Assembly: GCF_009296175.1 (NCBI RefSeq)
Contig: NZ_VOSK01000044.1
Span: forward strand, 1-37,048
DNA from: Microvirga tunisiensis
GTDB taxonomy: Bacteria; Pseudomonadota; Alphaproteobacteria; Rhizobiales; Beijerinckiaceae
DNA: 37,048 bases
Reading direction: 5' to 3'
Shown here in pieces: positions 16,298 through 23,780 of this stretch; the first letter of the stretch is position 1; every line of letters starts with the position of its first letter. The position numbers were made by a program, and so were the translations under genes. The notes under the pieces are model-generated. The model was not told the origin of the DNA. It worked only from the letters and a program-made list of their open reading frames with translations, and made no database searches.

Positions 16298-16501
16298 TTG
16301 AGCGATAAACCCACTCCAAGCTCCATTTCACCTGCCGATCCGATCCCTGCCGATCGGACGTGCCAGCTCAATACCCTCATCGGCCTCTCCGAAAAGTTCG
16401 GTGACTCACTGTCCAATGCTTTCGCCAAGAATATCGCGGAGGGCAAGAAATTTGATAACGTTATAAAGTCTGTCCGCCAATCCCTTGTGGAAACAGGATG
16501 A
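16298..16501 (+). pseudogene. GTA gp11 (tape measure), N-terminal fragment
   Basis: A 67-residue frame whose second half, LSEKFGDSLSNAFAKNIAEGKKFDNVIKSVRQSLVETG, resembles the N-terminal helix of short GTA tape-measure proteins (pattern F...L..AF......G.....V...........). It stops at TGA 16499-16501, just where the homologous protein would continue into the Gly-rich region. The stop overlaps the ATG of the next frame. Composition is AT-rich (43% GC in 16441-16500), unlike the following half. Either a once continuous gene was broken and partly replaced, or two coupled genes share the role. The first is more likely because other GTAs have one continuous gene. Confidence 0.6.
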
Positions 16502-16908
16502 CGGGAGCGCTCGGGGGCGCGCTGCCGCTCGACGGCGGCGGCCTGCTCGGCGGCCTCGTCAAGGGGCTGGGCTCGCTCTTCGGTGCCGGAGGCTCCGCCT
16601 TCGCGCAAGGCGGCGTGGTCTCGCGCGGCATGGTGATGCCGTTCGCGCAAGGAGGGGTGGTCGGCGCGCCGACTTATTTTCCGCTCGGGCGCGGGCTCGG
16701 CCTGATGGGCGAGCAGGGTTCCGAGGCGGTGATGCCGCTGGCGCGCGGGCCGGACGGGCGGCTCGGCGTGCGCTCAGGCGGAGGAGGGCGGCCGCTCTCC
16801 GTGACCGTGAAGGTCTCGACGCCCGATGCCGAAAGCTTCCGCCGTTCCGAGGCGCAGGTCTCCGCCGCGCTCGCCCGCGCCGTCTCGCGCGGTCAGCGCG
16901 GGATGTAG
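16498..16908 (+). CDS. GTA gp11 (tape measure), C-terminal fragment
   Basis: A 136-residue frame with the hallmark C-terminal half of short GTA tape-measure proteins: Gly-rich helix GGLVKGLGSLFGAGGSAFAQGGVV, MPFAQGGVVGAPTYFPL, GLGLMGEQGSEAVMPLARGPDGRLGV, and the end VSTPDAESFRRSEAQVSAALARAVSRGQRG. It begins with an ATG overlapping the stop of the N-terminal fragment (ATGA). The base composition changes sharply at this very ATG. Relative to the upstream fragment the frame differs, and a short linking segment seems missing. Whether the two halves can assemble is open; I regard gp11 as probably impaired. Confidence 0.8.
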   Translation: MTGALGGALPLDGGGLLGGLVKGLGSLFGAGGSAFAQGGVVSRGMVMPFAQGGVVGAPTYFPLGRGLGLMGEQGSEAVMPLARGPDGRLGVRSGGGGRPLSVTVKVSTPDAESFRRSEAQVSAALARAVSRGQRGM

Positions 16909-16916
16909 TCCGTCGA

Positions 16917-17162
16917 TCAGCCGCCCGCGCCGTCGAGCATCGCCATGATCTCGTCCTTGATCTTCAGGCGGCGGCGTTTGAGCTCCTCCTCGACCTCCTC
17001 GGGCTTGGGTTCCACCCGCGTCTCGACCCGGTGGATGGTGCGGTTCAGCTCATCGTACTCGTCATAGAGCCGCGAGAAATGATTGTTGCTCGTCTTGAGC
17101 TGGTGAATCCGGTCGCGCTTGTCGGGGAAGTCGTCTGCGAGGTCGTTGGGAGCATTGCTCAT
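16917..17162 (-). CDS. DUF465 (YdcH-like) small protein
   Basis: An 81-residue, highly charged helical protein. The central HQLKTSNNHFSRLYDEYDELNRTIHRVE and RRRLKIKDEIMAML are the signature of the DUF465/YdcH family, small helical-hairpin proteins of unknown function common in proteobacteria. AGGAG lies about 10 bases before the ATG at 17162. It is oriented against the GTA genes and fills the gap between gp11 and gp12, where no such gene is expected in the reference cluster. No signal peptide. Confidence 0.85.
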   Translation of the reverse strand: MSNAPNDLADDFPDKRDRIHQLKTSNNHFSRLYDEYDELNRTIHRVETRVEPKPEEVEEELKRRRLKIKDEIMAMLDGAGG

Positions 17163-17247
17163 CGCCTGCTGGCTCCTTGTTGAATGGCGTTTCCCGACGT
17201 CAACGCCACCCCGGCTTTTTTCGTTTCATCTTTCCAAAGGACCGACC

Positions 17248-17886
17248 ATGGCGTCCGATTTCCACGAGGTCCGCTTTCCGCTCGATGTCGGCCTCGGCAG
17301 CCGGGGCGGGCCGGTGCGGCGGACCGATATCGTCACGCTCGCCTCCGGCCGCGAGCACCGCAACAGCCGCTGGGCCGGGTCCCGGCGCCGCTACGACGCG
17401 GGCTTGGGCGTCAGGACCGTCGATGCGTTGCAGATGGTGATCGCCTTCTTCGAGGAGCGGCGCGGCCGGCTCTACGGCTTCCGTTTCCGCGACCGGACCG
17501 ACTGGCGCTCCGGCCCGCCCTCCAAGGAGCCGACGCCGCTGGACCAGCGCATCGGCACCGGCGACGGGCAAAGCTCGCGCTTCCCGCTGGTGAAGACCTA
17601 CGGCTCATCCTTCGCGCCCTACAGCCGCCCCATCGCCAAGCCGGTGGGCGGAACGGTTCGGGTGGCGGTCGACGGGATCGAGCGGAGCGTCGGCTCCGGC
17701 TTCAATTGCGATCCCGCGACGGGCCTTGTGACCTTCACGGCCGCTCCGCCGGCCGGCGCCGTCATCACGGCGGGCTTCGCCTTCGACGTGCCGGTGCGCT
17801 TCGACACGGACGAACTCGACATCGACCTCTCCACCTTCGACGCCGGCGGCATCCCGCAGATTCCGCTGATCGAGATCGTTCCTTAG
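17248..17886 (+). CDS. GTA gp12, distal tail protein (DUF2460)
   Basis: A 212-residue DUF2460 protein, beginning MASDFHEVRFPLDVGLGSRGGP. Conserved parts are RRTDIVTLASGREHRNSRWAGSRRRYDAGLGVRT (residues 25-58), FFEERRGRLYGFRFRDRTDWRS near 70-90, PLDQRIGTGDG, and PVRFDTDELDIDLSTFDAGGIPQIPLIEI at the end. In R. capsulatus GTA this protein forms the distal ring of the tail tube on which the hub assembles. AAAGGA precedes the ATG at 17248. Full length and intact. Confidence 0.93.
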   Translation: MASDFHEVRFPLDVGLGSRGGPVRRTDIVTLASGREHRNSRWAGSRRRYDAGLGVRTVDALQMVIAFFEERRGRLYGFRFRDRTDWRSGPPSKEPTPLDQRIGTGDGQSSRFPLVKTYGSSFAPYSRPIAKPVGGTVRVAVDGIERSVGSGFNCDPATGLVTFTAAPPAGAVITAGFAFDVPVRFDTDELDIDLSTFDAGGIPQIPLIEIVP

Positions 17887-17893
17887 ACATCCT

Positions 17894-18046
17894 GTCATCC
17901 TCAGGCCAAGCGCAGCGAGGGAAGGGGATCCACTCACACGCACTGGATTAGCGGATCCCCTTCCCCTCCGATGGCTTCGCCATCTCCGGCCGGGGATGAC
18001 ACCGTCGTGACACCCCGCCGTCACCGGCCTCGTGCCGGCCATGACG
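17894..18046. repeat. Palindromic repeat locus 11 (family B and half family A)
   Basis: A full family B element at 17894-18002 with GATGGCTTCGCCATC inside, then a short family A arm at 18020-18046 ending CGGCCATGACG. Located between gp12 and gp13. Confidence 0.88.
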
Positions 18047-18086
18047 GGAGTGGAGTGAGATCTCGCCATTCATCGCAAGGACCATC

Positions 18087-18977
18087 ATGCGCACCATTCC
18101 CCCAAACCTCGCCGCCCATCTGGCGGACGGGGCGACGAATCTTTGTCATTGCTGGAAGCTCGTCCGGCGCGACGGCACCGCCTTCGGCTTCACCGATCAT
18201 GATCGCGATCTCTCCTTCGCCGGTATTCTCTACGCGGCCCGGACCGGGCTCGAGGCCGCGGAGGCGACGGCCGAACTCGGCTTCGCCATCGGCGGCGGCG
18301 AGGTATCCGGCGCGCTCATCTCCGCGGGTCCCACTGAGGACGATATCGCCTCGGGCCTCTATGACGATGCGAGCGTGGAAACCTGGCTCGTCAACTGGAG
18401 CGACGTGGAGGAGCGCCTGCTCCTCGATGTCGGCTCGATCGGCGAGATCCGTCGCGCGGATGGCGGCTTCGTCGCCGAGGTGCGGGGGCTCATGCATCGC
18501 TTCGACGAGGAGCGCGGACGCCTGTTTCGCGCCACCTGTTCGGCGGATCTCGGCGACGAGCGATGCGGCATCAATCTCGCTTCATCCACCTATGCCGATA
18601 CCGGCACCGTCACGCGCACGGACGGTGCGTTGTCCATCGCGGCTTCCGGCATCGGCTTCTCGGACGGATGGTGCACGGCTGGCAACCTCACCTGGACGAG
18701 CGGCGACAACGCCGGCCTCTCGGTCGAGATCAAGGTGCATCGCGCGGTTCAAGGCACGGACGAGTTCGACCTGTGGCAGCGCGCGCCTCGGGTCATCAAG
18801 GCAGGCGACACGTTCCGCGTGACAGCCGGCTGCGACAGGACTCATGCGACCTGCCGGGCGAAGTTCAGGAACGCCGTGAACTTCCGCGGCTTCCCGCACA
18901 TGCCCGGCAACGACTTCATCATCCGCATGCCCCAGCAGGGCGAGCCAGGACTCGATGGCGGGAGTTTTTTTCGGTGA
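18087..18977 (+). CDS. GTA gp13, tail hub protein (DUF2163)
   Basis: A 296-residue DUF2163 protein, the trimeric hub under the distal tail ring. Typical are MRTIPPNLAAHLADGATNLCHCWKL, DGTAFGFTDHDRDL near 30-42, LVNWSDVEER near 101, and the C-terminal GFPHMPGNDF. Four cysteines are placed in pairs: Cys151 and Cys160 (CSADLGDERC) and Cys249 and Cys256 (GCDRTHATC). Such a set fits an iron-sulfur cluster as known for hub proteins of long-tailed phages such as lambda gpL; for this protein it is inference. AAGGA lies before the ATG. Intact and of the usual length. Confidence 0.93.
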   Translation: MRTIPPNLAAHLADGATNLCHCWKLVRRDGTAFGFTDHDRDLSFAGILYAARTGLEAAEATAELGFAIGGGEVSGALISAGPTEDDIASGLYDDASVETWLVNWSDVEERLLLDVGSIGEIRRADGGFVAEVRGLMHRFDEERGRLFRATCSADLGDERCGINLASSTYADTGTVTRTDGALSIAASGIGFSDGWCTAGNLTWTSGDNAGLSVEIKVHRAVQGTDEFDLWQRAPRVIKAGDTFRVTAGCDRTHATCRAKFRNAVNFRGFPHMPGNDFIIRMPQQGEPGLDGGSFFR

Positions 18978-18981
18978 TGCG

Positions 18982-19026
18982 CCCCTTTTCCCTCGCCCTC
19001 GCGGAGAGGGGCAGGGGTGAGAGTGA
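18982..19026. repeat. Possible decayed copy of a CCCTC...GAGGG repeat
   Basis: CCCTCGCCCTCGCGGAGAGGG followed by GCAGGGGTGAGAGTGA resembles a widespread proteobacterial intergenic palindrome (CCCTCTCC...GGAGAGGG...GGTGAGGG) with mismatches. Single copy in this window. Confidence 0.4.
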
Positions 19027-19048
19027 TGTGACTTGGTGAAGTCTTCCC

Positions 19049-19135
19049 GTCACGGCCGGGCCTGACCCGGCCATCCCGATCCGAAGAACGCTGAGTTTTC
19101 GTAACCGGATCACCGGCACGAGGCCGGTGATGACG
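19049..19135. repeat. Palindromic repeat locus 12 (family A)
   Basis: A family A element with GTCACGGCCGGG on the left and GGATCACCGGCACGAGG...GGTGATGACG on the right, where the two arms are swapped relative to other copies. Between gp13 and gp14. Confidence 0.8.
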
Positions 19136-19179
19136 TGAGGAAGGCTGGAGGACTTTTCGGTTGGAAGCGATTTTCGAAC

Positions 19180-19608
19180 ATGCCTGCATCTCATCTCATC
19201 CTTGCCGAGTCCCGTTCCTGGATCGGCACGCCCTACCGCCATCAGGCGTCGCTCAAGGGAATCGGCTGCGACTGCCTCGGGCTGCTGCGCGGCGTGTGGC
19301 GCGGCGTCATGGGCCGTGAGCCCGAATTGCCGCCGCCTTACTCGCCCGACTGGGCGGAGGCCGGAGCCGATACGCTGGTCGCCGCCGCGCGAAAGTATCT
19401 CGTCGAGATTGCATGCGATGAGTTCACGGCCGGCGACGTGCTGCTGTTCCGCTGGCGCGACGCCATGCCGGCGAAGCACTGCGCGGTTGCAACCTCGCCC
19501 GACACCATGATCCACGCCCATGACGGCGCATCGGTGGCCGAGGTCGCGTTCCATCCCTGGTGGCGTCGCCATCTCGCCTATGCGTTTCGCTTTCCGGACA
19601 AAAACTGA
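19180..19608 (+). CDS. GTA gp14, NlpC/P60-type cell wall peptidase
   Basis: A 142-residue peptidase beginning MPASHLILAESRSWIGTPYRHQ, the usual start of the NlpC/P60 domain. The catalytic Cys is in GCDCLGLLRGVW (Cys32). The catalytic His follows in AKHCAVA (His100), with IHAHDG after it. In GTAs and phages such tail-tip peptidases cut peptide cross-links of the recipient wall during DNA entry. The ATG at 19180 is chosen over an upstream one at 19135 because family proteins begin close to this point; the ribosome site is weak. The stop overlaps the gp15 start (TGATG). Intact. Confidence 0.92.
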   Translation: MPASHLILAESRSWIGTPYRHQASLKGIGCDCLGLLRGVWRGVMGREPELPPPYSPDWAEAGADTLVAAARKYLVEIACDEFTAGDVLLFRWRDAMPAKHCAVATSPDTMIHAHDGASVAEVAFHPWWRRHLAYAFRFPDKN

Positions 19609-22600
19609 TGGCCACAATCGTTCTTCAAACCGTCGGCGCTGCAGTCGGCGGCATGATCGGCGGACCTATCGGCGCCATGGCCGGGCGGGCGCTGGGAGGG
19701 CTCGCGGGGGCCGCCATCGACAACGCGCTTTTCGGCGGCGACACCACCAAACATGTCGAGGGTCCCCGTCTCAAGGATATCGACGGGCTCACCTCCACGG
19801 AAGGTGCGCCGATTCCGCGAGTTTACAGCCGCGCACGCATCGGCGGCCAGCTCATCTGGGCGACGCGGTTCGAGGAGGTGGCGAACACGAAGACCGACCG
19901 CGGAGCCCAAGGCGGCAAAGGCATGGGCGGGCCGAAGACCGTGACGACCACCTATTCCTATTTCGCCAATCTCGCGGTGGGGCTGTGCGAGGGACGCATC
20001 GCCTTCATCCGCCGCGTCTGGGCCGATGGGCGCGAGCTCGATCTCAGCACCATCACCATGCGCCTGCACCCGGGCAGCGAGACGCAAAGCGCCGATCCGC
20101 TGATCGTCGCGAAGGAGGGTGCCCAGAACGCGCCGGCCTATCGCGGGTTGGCCTATGTGGTGTTCGAGCGCCTGCCGCTGGCGGATTTCGGCAACCGCGT
20201 GCCGCAATTCTCCTTCGAGGTCATCCGCCCCGTCGACGGCCTCAACCGCATGGTCCGGGCGGTCTGCCTCATCCCTGGGGCGAGCGAGTTTGGCTACGAC
20301 ACGTTGCCCGTGATGCAGGTGCTCGATCTCGGCAAGACGCGGCCGGAGAACCGACATCAGTTGCATAGCGACACCGACGTGGCGGCGTCCCTCGATGCCA
20401 TGCAGGCTCTTTGTCCGAACCTCAAGCGCGTGTCGCTGGTGGTGAGCTGGTTCGGCGACGATCTGCGCGCCGGATCCTGCCTCATCGAGCCGCGCGTGGA
20501 CGTGAAGACCAAGACCACCGACGGGGACACCTGGTCCGTCGCGGGCCTGACGCGCGACGACGCGAAGGCGGTATCCCTCGTCGACGGATCTCCCGCCTAT
20601 GGCGGAACGCCGTCCGACGAATCCGTGAAACGCCTGATCCGGAGCCTGAAGGCGCGCGGCCTGGAGGTGGTGCTCTATCCCTTCGTGATGATGGACGTGG
20701 CCTCAGGCAACACTCTGCAGGACCCTTATGGGGGCACGGGCCAGCCGCCCTATCCCTGGCGCGGGCGCATCACGTGCCATCCCGCGCCGGGGAGGAGCGG
20801 CTCGCCCGACGGAACGGGTGCGGCCGCCGCGCAGATCGAGCAATGGTTCACGCGCTCCGCGGGGTTCAACCGCATGGTCGTCCACTACGCCAATCTTGCG
20901 GAGCAGGCCGGCGGCGTTCACGGATTCATCCTGGGCAGCGAGCTCGTCGGCCTGACTCGCGTGCGCTCCGCATCGGGCGTGTATCCCGCGGTCGGCAAGC
21001 TGAAGGCGCTCGCCGGGCAGGTGAACGCCATCCTTCGCGCGTCCACGAAGATCGTCTATGCGGCGGACTGGACGGAATACGGCGCCCATGTTCTGGATGG
21101 CGGTGACGAGGTGCGCTTTCCCCTCGATCAGCTCTTCGCCAGCGATGACATCGATGCGGTCGGGATCGACTACTACCCGCCGATTTCGGATTGGCGCGAT
21201 GGTCCCGATCATGCGGACCTGCCTGCGGCACGCAGCATCTACGACGTGGATTATCTGCGCACGCGGCTGGGGAGCGGCGAGGCGTTCGACTGGTACTACG
21301 CCAACGCATCCGAGCGCGCGGCGCAGACACGCCGGCCGATTACCGACGGCACCTACAACAAGCCGTGGATCTTCCGCGCGAAGGATCTCGTCTCCTGGTG
21401 GTCGAACCGGCATGTGGAGCGCGTGAATGGCGTCGAGATCGGATCGACGTCCTGGCAGGCGAAATCGAAGCCGATCTGGCTCACCGAAATCGGCGTGCCG
21501 GCCGTCGACAAGGGCCCGAACGGCCCGAACGTGTTTCCCGATCCCAAGTCGTCGGAATCCGCCTATCCGCCGTTCTCCCGCGGCGTGCGCGACGATCTCG
21601 CCCAGGCGCGGACGCTGGAGGCCATCCTCTCGCGCTTCGACCCGGCCCAGAGAGGCTTTTCATCGGAGTACAATCCTTCGTCACCGTCCTACGGCGGGCG
21701 CATGGTCGACCCGGACAACGTCTTCGTCTGGGCCTGGGATGCAAGGCCGTATCCCGCCTTTCCCGATTTCGACACCGTGTGGTCGGACGGTCCCAACTGG
21801 GAAACCGGCCATTGGATCACAGGCCGGATCGAGGGCGTGACGCTCGATCGCCTGCTGGCCCGCATCCTGCGCGATTTCGGCTTTGCCGATCCCGGTGCCA
21901 TCCCGGTCGACGGTTTCATGGACGGCTACGTGATCGACCGGCCCATGTCGGCTCGAGGGGCGCTCGAGCCTCTGCTGCGTCTCTTCGGGATCGATGCCGT
22001 CGCGCGCGGCGGCGGCCTCGCATGGCAGGGGCGCGGCGGACGGGCCATCGTGCATCTGACAGCGGACGATCTCGTGCTCGGCGACAAGGAGCCCTCGCTC
22101 AAGCTCACCCGTGCGCAGGAAACCGAACTGCCGCAGCAGGTGGAGATCGGTTTCGTGGAAGGCGATACGGATTACCGCCGGGCCACGGTGGCATCGCGGC
22201 GACTGTCCGGCTCGAGCCGCCGGGAGGCGAGGGCGGACAGCGCCGTCGTCACTCGCCGCGCGGAGGCACAGCGTCTCGCCGATACCTGGCTGCAGGATTT
22301 GTGGGCGGGACGCGAAAGCGCCGAGTTCGAACTCTCGCCCCGGCGGATCGAGCTGGAGCCGGGCGACGTGATTGCGGTTCCCACCGATGCTGGCCCAAAG
22401 CTGCATCGCATCACGCGCATCGCCGATGGGCTGACGCGGAAGATCGGCACGCGGGCCGTGGAGCCGGCCGTCTTCGAGCGGCCGGGCTCGTCCGTGGCGA
22501 GACCGGTCAAACGTCCGCCGCCGGTGCCCGGCAAGCCGGTTGCGATCGTGCTCGACTTAGCCGTCGTTCTCGGCGATCCCGCGCCTCTGCAATACATTGC

Positions 22601-23465
22601 GGTCGCGGCGGATCCCTGGCCAGGCGCCATGACGATCTGGCGCTCGGGCAACGGCGCGAGCTTCACACCCACCCGCATTCTCGATCTGCCGGCCGTGATC
22701 GGACGAACGAAGACGGCGCTCTTGCCGGGTCCGCTCTGGCGCTGGGACCGGCGCGCCGTGCTCGATGTGGAGATTTCCTCGGGCGCATTGAGCGCCATCG
22801 GCGACGAGGCCTCTCTCGGCGGCCGGAACCTGTTCGCCCTGCAGGGCACGAACGGCCGATGGGAGATCTTCTCCGCCGCGCGAGCCGAGATGATCGGAGA
22901 GCGCACTTATCGTCTCTCGCGCTTCCTGCGCGGCCTTGCCGGGTCAGAGGACGAGGCCGGGCGCACGGTGCCGGCGGGATCTCTGCTCGTCAAACTCGAC
23001 GAGGCCGTCGTGCCTCTCACGACGAGCCTGCAGGATCTTGGCCAGACGTGGCGCTACAGGATCGGCCCCACGGGCCGGGACCATGCGGATCCCGCGGTCG
23101 CGGAGATCGTCGCCACGGTCGGGCGGGACGCGCTCAGACCGCTCAGCCCGGTGCATCCTTTAGCCCGTCGCGAAGCGAGCGGCATTCGCCTCGACTGGCT
23201 GCGCCGCACGCGCCGCGACGGCGATGGCTGGGAGGCGATCGACGTGCCGCTGGCCGAGGATGCGGAACGCTACGAGGTCGACATCCTCAGGAACGGGGTG
23301 GTCGTGAGGACGCTCGCGAGCACGCAGCCTTCGGTTCTCTATGGCAACGCCGAGGAACTCGCCGATTTCGGCGGGCCTCAATCGGCGCTCGATCTTCGCA
23401 TCGTGCAGATGAGCGCCGTGGCCGGGCGCGGTTTCGAGCGGCCCGCGACGGTCGCCGTACGTTGA
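19608..23465 (+). CDS. GTA gp15, host-specificity (megatron) tail tip protein
   Basis: A 1285-residue protein, the largest of the cluster and uninterrupted. The first 45 residues are Gly/Ala-rich and hydrophobic (TVGAAVGGMIGGPIGAMAGRALGG), perhaps forming the tail-tip channel. Residues about 290-715 make up the GTA TIM-barrel-like domain, with LVVSWFGDDLRAG before it, PYPWRGRITCHP, GFILGSELVGLTR, DAVGIDYYPP, PIWLTEIGVPAVDKGPN and VFVWAWDARPYPAFPD. A phage tail domain follows to the end, with a glycan-like barrel and VDPRRI-type strands. The protein sits at the end of the tail and contacts the recipient. It starts one base before the end of gp14. Full length compared with the family. Confidence 0.95.
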   Translation: MATIVLQTVGAAVGGMIGGPIGAMAGRALGGLAGAAIDNALFGGDTTKHVEGPRLKDIDGLTSTEGAPIPRVYSRARIGGQLIWATRFEEVANTKTDRGAQGGKGMGGPKTVTTTYSYFANLAVGLCEGRIAFIRRVWADGRELDLSTITMRLHPGSETQSADPLIVAKEGAQNAPAYRGLAYVVFERLPLADFGNRVPQFSFEVIRPVDGLNRMVRAVCLIPGASEFGYDTLPVMQVLDLGKTRPENRHQLHSDTDVAASLDAMQALCPNLKRVSLVVSWFGDDLRAGSCLIEPRVDVKTKTTDGDTWSVAGLTRDDAKAVSLVDGSPAYGGTPSDESVKRLIRSLKARGLEVVLYPFVMMDVASGNTLQDPYGGTGQPPYPWRGRITCHPAPGRSGSPDGTGAAAAQIEQWFTRSAGFNRMVVHYANLAEQAGGVHGFILGSELVGLTRVRSASGVYPAVGKLKALAGQVNAILRASTKIVYAADWTEYGAHVLDGGDEVRFPLDQLFASDDIDAVGIDYYPPISDWRDGPDHADLPAARSIYDVDYLRTRLGSGEAFDWYYANASERAAQTRRPITDGTYNKPWIFRAKDLVSWWSNRHVERVNGVEIGSTSWQAKSKPIWLTEIGVPAVDKGPNGPNVFPDPKSSESAYPPFSRGVRDDLAQARTLEAILSRFDPAQRGFSSEYNPSSPSYGGRMVDPDNVFVWAWDARPYPAFPDFDTVWSDGPNWETGHWITGRIEGVTLDRLLARILRDFGFADPGAIPVDGFMDGYVIDRPMSARGALEPLLRLFGIDAVARGGGLAWQGRGGRAIVHLTADDLVLGDKEPSLKLTRAQETELPQQVEIGFVEGDTDYRRATVASRRLSGSSRREARADSAVVTRRAEAQRLADTWLQDLWAGRESAEFELSPRRIELEPGDVIAVPTDAGPKLHRITRIADGLTRKIGTRAVEPAVFERPGSSVARPVKRPPPVPGKPVAIVLDLAVVLGDPAPLQYIAVAADPWPGAMTIWRSGNGASFTPTRILDLPAVIGRTKTALLPGPLWRWDRRAVLDVEISSGALSAIGDEASLGGRNLFALQGTNGRWEIFSAARAEMIGERTYRLSRFLRGLAGSEDEAGRTVPAGSLLVKLDEAVVPLTTSLQDLGQTWRYRIGPTGRDHADPAVAEIVATVGRDALRPLSPVHPLARREASGIRLDWLRRTRRDGDGWEAIDVPLAEDAERYEVDILRNGVVVRTLASTQPSVLYGNAEELADFGGPQSALDLRIVQMSAVAGRGFERPATVAVR

Positions 23466-23510
23466 TCGCGTGTCTGGCTTTTGTGGTGACCCAGACGTGA
23501 CCTGACGGTT

Positions 23511-23707
23511 GTCATTCCCGGCCGGAGCGCAGCGGAGGGGAAGGGAATCCATAAGGCCGCTGAGTCCCTGAGTGGATCCCCTTCCCTCGCTGCGCTCGCC
23601 GGGGATGACACCCACGCCGTCATAGCCGGCCTCGTGCCGATCATCGCGATGCGGAAAAGCGCGGCGCCTCTCTGTTCGGGATTACCGGCACGAGGCCGGT
23701 GATGACG
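23511..23707. repeat. Palindromic repeat locus 13 (family B then family A)
   Basis: Family B at 23511-23611 (GTCATTCCCGGCCGG on the left, GCCGGGGATGACAC on the right) and family A at 23619-23707 ending GGCCGGTGATGACG. They fill most of the gap between gp15 and the DUF2793 gene. Confidence 0.9.
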
Positions 23708-23780
23708 TGAGGTGGATGACATTGGAATCCAATCCGAGTCTCCACCGTATTTTCGTTTTCTTGTCAAAGCAGATCACTCG

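Noticed and set aside
21191..23500. Forward frame of 769 codons inside gp15
   Set aside because: Arg-rich shadow; the gp15 frame carries all the recognisable motifs.
3600..23707. Possibility that the repeats form a CRISPR array
   Set aside because: Copies are palindromic, about 90-110 bp long, scattered between genes and not separated by uniform spacers; no cas genes are present.
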